Assembly: GCF_001908205.1 (NCBI RefSeq)
Contig: NZ_LGHL01000047.1
Location: 1 to 39,149, forward strand
Direction: 5' to 3'
DNA: 39,149 bases
Source of the DNA: Bradyrhizobium sp. NAS80.1
Lineage (GTDB): Bacteria; Pseudomonadota; Alphaproteobacteria; Rhizobiales; Xanthobacteraceae
Shown here: positions 34,378-39,149 of the stretch, piece by piece
Numbering within the stretch: position 1 is the first letter of the stretch
Layout: each line of letters opens with the position of its first letter
Program-made: the position numbers and the translations under genes
The notes under the pieces: model-generated
What the model saw: only the letters and a program-made list of their open reading frames with translations
What the model was told of the DNA's origin: nothing
Database searches by the model: none

Positions 34378-35085
34378 ATGGCACTTCTTGACGATGTAAT
34401 TGATGCCAGCGGCGGAATGGCCCGCTGGAATGGCTTGAGCCGGTTCACGCTACACCTTTCCGTCGGCGGCACGCTGTTCTCCAGCGCCGGACATGCCAGC
34501 GAATTCAAGGACGTGACGGCGGAAGGCTCGACCCGCACGCAGTCGGTCCGCTTCACCGGCATCACCGGTGGCGAACACTCCGGCTCGTTTCAGCCGGACG
34601 CGATCACGATCGAAAGCCTGGAGGGGGAGGTGCTGCGGACCTGGCACAACCCGAGCCTTGCGTTTCCCGAGGCCAGCTCTCCTCCGCTCGCGGACGAACT
34701 GCATCTTGTCTTCTTCTGCGGCGTTGCGATCTGGAATTACCTGACCAACCCATTCCTGCTCGCTCATCCCGATGTCGTCGTGGAGGAGCTTACGCCCTGG
34801 CGCGAGGGTACGGAAACCTGGCGGCGCTTGCGGGCCCAGTTCCCGCCGAGCCTGATGACTCTGGCGCCCGAGCAAATCTTCTATTTCGACGAGAACGCCC
34901 TGCAACGGCGGACGGATCACGATCTGTTCGGAATGAAGGTCGCGCATTACTCCTGGGCTCATGACAGCTTCGGCGGCGTCGTCGTGCCGACGCTTCGACG
35001 TGCGCAGACGCTGCGGCCTGACGGAACCGTGATCGCCAAGCCGGTGCTGATGGACGTCGAGATATTCGACGCCGTCTTCGATTAG
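34378..35085 (+). CDS. Unrecognised cytoplasmic protein (235 aa)
   Basis: The product begins MALLDDVIDASGGMARWNGL followed by a strand-rich region (RFTLHLSVGGTLFSSAGHAS, TQSVRFTGITGGEHSGSFQP). A conserved-looking central part has FFCGVAIWNYLTNPFLLAHP and LTPWREGTETWRRLRAQFPP. Alternating strands with LMTLAPEQIFYFDENALQRR and HDLFGMKVAHYSWAHDSFGG suggest a lipoprotein-carrier-like beta sheet, but this is only an impression. There is no signal peptide. The ribosome site is weak. It lies between the second regulator and the exported hydrolase, with its own CTAAC array, so it is a probable target of the local regulator. No function is proposed. Confidence 0.7.
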   Translation: MALLDDVIDASGGMARWNGLSRFTLHLSVGGTLFSSAGHASEFKDVTAEGSTRTQSVRFTGITGGEHSGSFQPDAITIESLEGEVLRTWHNPSLAFPEASSPPLADELHLVFFCGVAIWNYLTNPFLLAHPDVVVEELTPWREGTETWRRLRAQFPPSLMTLAPEQIFYFDENALQRRTDHDLFGMKVAHYSWAHDSFGGVVVPTLRRAQTLRPDGTVIAKPVLMDVEIFDAVFD

Positions 35086-35119
35086 CGGCGACGCGCGAGA
35101 GCAGAACAACTGATCGCCG

Positions 35120-35152
35120 CTCTCAACGCCTAACAATACATAACGAGCTAAC
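35120..35152 (+). promoter_or_regulatory. Phased CTAAC array upstream of the hydrolase gene
   Basis: CTCTC (35120-35124), CTAAC (35130-35134) and ATAAC (35140-35144) are 10 bp apart; a further CTAAC at 35148-35152 is 8 bp on, out of step. CTCTCAACGCCTAAC matches the left part of sites 1-3. The array is about 55-60 bp before the ATG at 35206. It is site 4 of five. Confidence 0.6.
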
Positions 35153-35205
35153 AGCCTGCCTTGAGCGCAGATTGGAATCGCGAGCAACGACGACAGGAGG
35201 CACGC

Positions 35206-36249
35206 ATGTCCGACAACATCAACCTTGATCGCCGCCACTTCTTCGCCGGCGCCGCCATGACGCTTGCCGCGGCCCAGCTTTCGTTGGGCACACCGGCCGC
35301 GGCGAAGCCTGCGAAATCCGCTACCGCGATCAAGCCGGGCGCCAATACCTCGTTTGCGCCCCTGAAACGGATCGATGCCGGCCTCCTCAACGTCGGCTAT
35401 GCCGAAGCGGGTCCACCTGATGGTCCACCTGTGATCCTGCTGCACGGCTGGCCTTACGATATCTACGCTTTCGTCGACGTCGCACCGCTGCTCGCCGCTG
35501 CCGGTCATCGGGTCATCGTGCCCTATCTGCGCGGCTACGGCAGCACGCGCCTCCTGTCGGATGCAACGATGCGGAATGGGCAGCCATCGGCGGTCGCCGT
35601 CGACATTGTGGCGCTGATGGACGCGCTCAAGATCGACAGGGCCACGATCGCCGGCTTCGACTGGGGCGCGCGGACTGCGAATATCATGGCCGTGCTTTGG
35701 CCGGAGCGCGTCAAGGCGATGGTCTCGGTGAGCGGTTATCTGATCGGCAGCCAGCAGGACGGCAAGATGCCGCTGCCGCCGAAGGCCGAGCTGCAGTGGT
35801 GGTACCAGTTCTATTTCGCGACCGAGCGCGGCCGCGAGGGCTATGACAAGTACCGGCACGATTTCTCCAAGCTGATCTGGCAGCTCGCTTCGCCCCAGTG
35901 GCACTTCGACGACGCCACCTTCGACCGAAGCGCCAAGGCTTTCGACAATCCGGACCATGTGGCGATCGTGATCCACAATTACCGCTGGCGGCTCGGCCTC
36001 GCCGAGGGCGAAGCGAAATACGCTGACTACGACGCGCGGCTGGCGCAGGCACCCGTCGTCACCGTGCCCACCATCACCATGGAGGGTGACGCCAACGGGG
36101 CACCGCATCCGGAGCCGTCCGCCTACGCCAAGAAGTTCTCGGGGCGCTATTCGCACCGGACCATCAAGGGCGGCATCGGGCACAATCTGCCACAGGAGGC
36201 GCCGAAGGCTTTTGCCGACGCAGTCCTCGACGTCATGGCCGAAGCTTGA
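35206..36249 (+). CDS. Tat-exported alpha/beta hydrolase (epoxide hydrolase-like)
   Basis: The 347-aa protein begins with a twin-arginine-type signal: LDRRHFFAGAAMTLAAAQLS, cleaved probably after TPAAA near residue 33. The mature enzyme has the alpha/beta hydrolase oxyanion motif HGWPYD (80-85), the nucleophile Asp152 in the elbow GFDWGAR, and the catalytic His in GGIGHNLPQE near the C-terminus. An Asp nucleophile points to epoxide hydrolase or dehalogenase chemistry rather than esterase. The ATG at 35206 follows CAGGAGG. The frame is open 15 codons upstream without support. A CTAAC array precedes it. It acts in the periplasm; the substrate is unknown. Confidence 0.88.
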   Translation: MSDNINLDRRHFFAGAAMTLAAAQLSLGTPAAAKPAKSATAIKPGANTSFAPLKRIDAGLLNVGYAEAGPPDGPPVILLHGWPYDIYAFVDVAPLLAAAGHRVIVPYLRGYGSTRLLSDATMRNGQPSAVAVDIVALMDALKIDRATIAGFDWGARTANIMAVLWPERVKAMVSVSGYLIGSQQDGKMPLPPKAELQWWYQFYFATERGREGYDKYRHDFSKLIWQLASPQWHFDDATFDRSAKAFDNPDHVAIVIHNYRWRLGLAEGEAKYADYDARLAQAPVVTVPTITMEGDANGAPHPEPSAYAKKFSGRYSHRTIKGGIGHNLPQEAPKAFADAVLDVMAEA

Positions 36250-36303
36250 GCGGTGGTGCCACAAGCACCTCACCGGCACCGATGCGAGGTCCAGCGAAGG
36301 CAC

Positions 36304-36326
36304 CGCGCCGGCCTCGCACCGGCGCG
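36304..36326 (+). terminator. GC hairpin downstream of the hydrolase gene
   Basis: CGCGCCGG and CCGGCGCG form an 8-bp stem with a 7-base loop, 54 bases after the stop. TTGATCG follows rather than a T-run, so it is a weak terminator candidate. Confidence 0.35.
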
Positions 36327-36449
36327 TTGATCGCGAGGCGATCTCCTGCACTGTCCACTTACGACACCAATCTGCACAAGCAATTGAAAAAATGAACAAA
36401 ATCAGGCTTTCCGCGACGGCCTGTCACACCCTGTGCGCCCACACAAAAT

Positions 36450-36474
36450 CTAACACCTCCTAATCATGACTAAC
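36450..36474 (+). promoter_or_regulatory. Phased CTAAC array upstream of the AraC-type gene
   Basis: CTAAC (36450-36454), CTAAT (36460-36464) and CTAAC (36470-36474) are exactly 10 bp apart. The array points toward the AraC-type gene, 104 bp before the ATG at 36579. It is site 5 of five and one of the cleanest. Confidence 0.65.
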
Positions 36475-36578
36475 GGGCTTCTTGGCCGGCCCACGCCTAT
36501 CCTCTGACGATGGAAAGCGTTGGGCTTGAGAATTTGCCGGCCGCCGCCAGCGGCCGCGAAGCCAAAGGAGGACGAGCG

Positions 36579-37559
36579 ATGTTGACCGATTTGCAGGCGG
36601 CCCGGATTGAGCTTCCCGCCGGCCGGCGGGATCACGAAGCCCCTCAAGCAACGCAGGCGATCGCGCGTGAAGGCGAATGGCGCCAGGTCGCGAGCGGCCC
36701 AGAGGCAGCCATTGCGGACATCACGATCTCGCGCTGGGAAGACCCGCGAGAGACCTCGTCGCACGAAGCGACGACGCCGGCGGATCGCTATTTCGTCGGC
36801 ATTGCCTTGAAGACCACGCGCGCGAAGCTGAGCCGGGACCGTCAGGTCATTTTCGATGGCACCATGCCGGCAGGCACGCTCTATGTCGCCGCGCCGTTGA
36901 AGCTTCTCGGCGTGCAATTCCAGTCGCCCTGCGCCTTCCTGCACCTTCATATCTCCGCTGACCATTTCCCGGCGCAATTGCCCGCGGCGGAGGGGCTGGG
37001 CGATCTTGTCCTGCTGCGCGATCCGCTCGTTGCCGAACTTGTCAAGGCATTGATCGAACACGGCGATGCCGCCGACCACGAATTTGCGCGATGCATCGGG
37101 CAAACCCTCGCGATGCACCTCACCCGGCTCGAGCCGCCGCGCGCGAAGGTCAATGCCTTGCCGAAATGGCGGCTGCGGCGTGTCGAGCAGTATATCGCCG
37201 ACCATTTCGACCGCTGCATCAGCCTGTCCGAGCTCGCCAATGTTGCCGGCCTGTCGAGAATGCATTTCGCGGCACAATTCCGCGCGGCGACCGGCTATCG
37301 GCCTCGCGAATATCTGCTCAATCACCGGGTCGAGCATGCGAAGATGCTGCTCACGACGACCGGGCGGCCCCTCGCCGAGATCGCGCTTGCCGTCGGCTTC
37401 AGCACCCAGGCGCATTTTTCGACCGTGTTCAAACGCATCAGCGGCGAGTCTCCGGCACGCTGGCGCCTCGCCAGCAAGGGCGAGCGGCCTGAGGTCGCGC
37501 GGCGTCCGCAGCACCGTCCCGCTGCGGACAGGGGCTGGATCGCCAGCGCTGCCGCGTAA
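36579..37559 (+). CDS. AraC family transcriptional regulator
   Basis: The 326-aa protein has a C-terminal AraC/XylS DNA-binding domain with two HTH units: ISLSELANVAGLSRMHFAAQ and PLAEIALAVGFSTQAHFSTV, followed by FKRISGESPARWR. The N-terminal ~200 residues would form the ligand or dimerisation part (DRYFVGIALKTTRAKLSRDR, FDGTMPAGTLYVAAPLKLLG) and resemble no specific sensor that I can name. The ATG at 36579 has a perfect AAAGGAGG; an in-frame start at 36510 is less likely. It lies downstream of the hydrolase gene and has its own CTAAC array. Its targets are unknown; the hydrolase is a reasonable candidate. Confidence 0.88.
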   Translation: MLTDLQAARIELPAGRRDHEAPQATQAIAREGEWRQVASGPEAAIADITISRWEDPRETSSHEATTPADRYFVGIALKTTRAKLSRDRQVIFDGTMPAGTLYVAAPLKLLGVQFQSPCAFLHLHISADHFPAQLPAAEGLGDLVLLRDPLVAELVKALIEHGDAADHEFARCIGQTLAMHLTRLEPPRAKVNALPKWRLRRVEQYIADHFDRCISLSELANVAGLSRMHFAAQFRAATGYRPREYLLNHRVEHAKMLLTTTGRPLAEIALAVGFSTQAHFSTVFKRISGESPARWRLASKGERPEVARRPQHRPAADRGWIASAAA

Positions 37560-37693
37560 CTTGTCCTGCGAAATGGAAAGCAACATGAGATCACGGAATA
37601 CACATCTGATCCGGTCTGTGATGCTTCGAACGTAAGTGCCCTGCCGCTTGCGCCGGCTCGAGCCCTCCTCCTCCCTGGGCTTGCGAGCCTCTC

Positions 37694-37735
37694 GGGGCCG
37701 CTCCTGCGCCCACACTTGCGGCCCCTTTTCTTTCT
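37694..37735 (+). terminator. Rho-independent terminator of the AraC gene
   Basis: GGGGCCGC (37694-37701) and GCGGCCCC (37718-37725) form an 8-bp GC stem with a 16-base loop, directly followed by TTTTCTTTCT. It is on the plus strand, 135 bases after the AraC-type stop. Confidence 0.65.
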
Positions 37736-37755
37736 GTGACCGGGTTAGAGGGTTT

Positions 37756-37838
37756 GCGAGCGAAGTGGATAGCGGTTCGCGTCAAGAAAACGCGTCAAAA
37801 CAAGAATCCAGGGCCCCGTTCCGATTCCATCGGAACGG
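37756..37838. repeat. Rhizobial-type intergenic repeat with terminal hairpin
   Basis: The segment contains GCGAAGTGGATAGCGGTTCG, then AAGAAAACGCGTCAAAACAA and a perfect 10-bp hairpin CCGTTCCGAT-TCC-ATCGGAACGG (37816-37838). I recall near-identical sequence downstream of many genes in Bradyrhizobium and Rhodopseudomonas. It may terminate dps transcripts from the other side. Confidence 0.6.
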
Positions 37839-37868
37839 AAATGGATCTAGTCGCGACGACCCGAGGGA

Positions 37869-38368
37869 TTACCCACGCGGGCCAGTGCGCCCGGACTCGT
37901 ACAGGAACCAAACCCGGCGTTCGGCCTCGTCGATCCAGTTCTCCATCAGGCTCGCGGTTGCGACATCGCCGTATTCGTCGCAGAGCTCGTGAACGCGCCG
38001 CATCTCGCGCGTGAGCTGCTGGTTGTCGCTGCGCAATTCCGCCAGCCTGTCCTGCGGTTCGACATACTCCGCGTCGTTGTCGAGGATGCGCTGCTCGCGT
38101 GCGATGTGGCCGATCGAGCGCAGCGTCGTACCGCCGATCTTGCGCGCGCGCTCGGCGATGGCGTCGGTCATGGAAAAGATCTGGTCGGCCTGCTCATCCA
38201 GTAACAGGTGATAGTCACGAAGTGGCTGCCCGACATGTGCCAGTGGAAATTCTTGGTCTTCAGACAAAGCGCGAAGACGTCGGCTAGGAGCGCACGCAGC
38301 GCGGCGGGAATGTCCCGGTTTGCGTTGGCGCCAAGATCGGTCGGGCCTTGGGGGTCTGCCTTGGTCAT
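37869..38368 (-). pseudogene. dps: Dps-like ferritin, interrupted by a one-base deletion
   Basis: Dps stores iron and protects DNA during oxidative or starvation stress. The start (MTKADPQGPTDLGANANRDI) leads to the ferroxidase region KTKNFHWHMSGSHF (His42, His44), after which the frame is lost. In the next frame RDYHLLLDEQADQIFSMTDA continues the protein through LRSIGHIAREQRIL to the end at 37869. Restoring one C after CACTTC on the coding strand (near 38219) gives SHFRDYHLLLDEQ and a 166-aa protein of normal Dps length. Everything else is intact, so a sequencing error or very recent deletion is likely. The ribosome site is poor. Confidence 0.88.
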
Positions 38369-38477
38369 GTTCGTTGGTCCGGCCTGAGGTTACGAAGCCT
38401 TAGCAGCGTGGCGCGGGCGGATTCTTTCGTCTAGTACCGGACGATTTCAAATTCGCACGGAGCGATCTCCGCGTCTT

Positions 38478-38620
38478 TCGTGTCCCGGACGCGCTGCAAC
38501 GCCCCTTAGCGTTGCTGCGCAGAGCCGGGACCCAGACGGTGACACGGTACAGCGCACCGACATGGGCCCCGGCTCTGCAGCGCACTGCCGAAGAGGCGCT
38601 GCGCTGCGTCCGGGGCACGA
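38478..38620. repeat. Large nested palindromic repeat
   Basis: Outer arms CGTGTCCCGGACGCG (from 38479) and CTGCGTCCGGGGCACG (ending near 38620) are inverted copies. Inner arms GCAGAGCCGGGACCCA (from 38518) and TGGGCCCCGGCTCTGC (around 38562) are also inverted. Together they could fold into a long cruciform. Confidence 0.6.
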
Positions 38621-38651
38621 GCGCGAGTTTGTCGCACGCTGTCACCGCATC

Positions 38652-38770
38652 GTCATTGCGAGCGCAGCGAAGCAATCCAGACTGTCGCCGCGGAAAGATT
38701 CTGGATTGCTTCGCGGAGCCTGTCATCGGGCCGCGCTTCGCGCGGACCCGTTGGCTCGCAATGAGAGTAT
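38652..38770. repeat. Palindromic repeat (ATTGCGAGCGCAGCGAAGCAA type)
   Basis: GCGAAGCAATCCAGA (38667-38681) and TCTGGATTGCTTCGC (38700-38714) form a perfect 15-bp inverted repeat. Outer halves GTCATTGCGAGC and GCTCGCAATGAG extend the symmetry. It is a REP-like element of a kind common in Bradyrhizobium. Confidence 0.7.
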
Positions 38771-38805
38771 GAGGCAGCATCGCGATCCTCCAATGCGCAG
38801 CACTC

Positions 38806-38893
38806 GTAGGAAGGGTAGAGCGAAGCGAAACCCATCAACGCGTCCCTCCACGCGGATGCATGATGGGTTTCGCTTCGCTCTACCCATCCTACG
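38806..38893. repeat. 25-bp perfect inverted repeat (GGGTAGAGCGAAGCGAAACC type)
   Basis: Arms 38813-38837 and 38861-38885 are perfect inverted copies of 25 bp (beginning GGGTAGAGCGAAGCG), separated by 23 bases. CGTAGGA / TCCTACG extends the match outward with two mismatches. It would make a very stable hairpin or cruciform. Confidence 0.8.
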
Positions 38894-39149
38894 GCCTCGC
38901 AGACATACCTTCCCGTTCTCGCGGCGCCTTTCGCCCGAGTTTGCTTCGTCGCTCCACCCTCTGAACCAAGAGCAACTGTGCCGGAAGTAGACCGCTGACC
39001 GGCCGGGCTCAAGGCTGGCGCTGGCGCGCCCCCGCCTTCGGCGGCTGACGGCCTTGACCCCCATCCGCTCACCGGTCTGTTGGCTTTGCAAGCGCTCGGT
39101 CTCCGACCGCGCGCGGTGAAGTGCGCTCGGTCAGTTCACCGCATAGCGG

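Larger units (their letters stand above)
37560..37868. other. Intergenic region, AraC gene / dps, with terminator and repeat
   Basis: This 309-bp gap separates two convergent genes. It contains a good terminator hairpin (37694-37735) and a repeat with a second strong hairpin (37756-37838). No gene is supported. Confidence 0.5.
38369..39149. other. 781-bp non-coding, repeat-dense right end
   Basis: No gene is supported; all open frames here are built from repeats. Three palindromic elements follow each other (38478-38620, 38652-38770, 38806-38893). The last 250 bp, including CGCCTTCGGCGG near 39030, hold no recognised gene. Confidence 0.5.

Noticed and set aside
1..39149. CRISPR array, rRNA, full tRNA, transposase or integrase gene
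   Set aside because: None seen on either strand; repeats present are dispersed or palindromic, not regularly spaced with unique spacers.

Overview
The window is GC-rich and fits an alphaproteobacterium of the Bradyrhizobium/Nitrobacteraceae type. The evidence is the codon bias toward G/C, the many small conserved-hypothetical genes, a tripartite-transporter binding protein without its transporter, and several palindromic intergenic repeats of a kind I associate with Bradyrhizobium. I could not run a taxonomic search.

Region 1 (1-14885) is a carbon-storage and pentose-phosphate block. A divergent GH15 glycosidase (cut by the window edge) faces a long plus-strand operon: histidine phosphatase, HAD phosphatase, transaldolase, polyphosphate-glucokinase-like ROK kinase, glucose-6-phosphate isomerase (one-base frameshift), NAD-type 6-phosphogluconate dehydrogenase, glucose-6-phosphate dehydrogenase, GlgX, transketolase and a GH63-like glucosidase. 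Most gaps are 1-25 bp. Together they could take glycogen or trehalose to glucose, to glucose-6-phosphate (possibly at the expense of polyphosphate), and through an oxidative pentose-phosphate cycle to NADPH.

Region 2 (about 15.0-22.7 kb) is an accessory segment of short and decaying genes. It lies between two directly repeated copies of a ~400-bp element. It holds a PUA-like/HNH nuclease that resembles modification-dependent restriction enzymes, a nuclease-gene remnant, a frame-scrambled HTH gene, a 26-codon membrane peptide, a single-domain response regulator, several small Bradyrhizobium-type proteins, a SnoaL-like protein and three copies of a short hairpin repeat.

Region 3 (22.9-38.4 kb) is a regulatory and stress block. 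An MFS transporter and a convergent TctC-type binding protein come first. Two paralogous ~946-aa regulators (OmpR-type winged helix, NB-ARC-like ATPase, TPR-like tail) follow. Between them lie msrA, osmC, a VOC protein and a sensor-less histidine kinase. After the second regulator come an unknown protein, a Tat-exported alpha/beta hydrolase, an AraC regulator and dps.

The strongest new signal is a set of five promoter-proximal arrays of the pentamer CTAAC repeated every 10 bp, between 30.38 and 36.47 kb. Each points the same way as the gene downstream. This is the geometry expected for a tandem-binding OmpR-type domain, so the arrays are a good candidate operator for the winged-helix ATPase regulators. 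Both regulators also have a conserved overlapping upstream reading frame in the same relative phase.

Three conserved genes (pgi, the second regulator, dps) carry single-base indels in homopolymer runs, and each regains normal family length when corrected. Sequencing error is a serious alternative to real gene loss. The last ~750 bp are non-coding and full of large inverted repeats.
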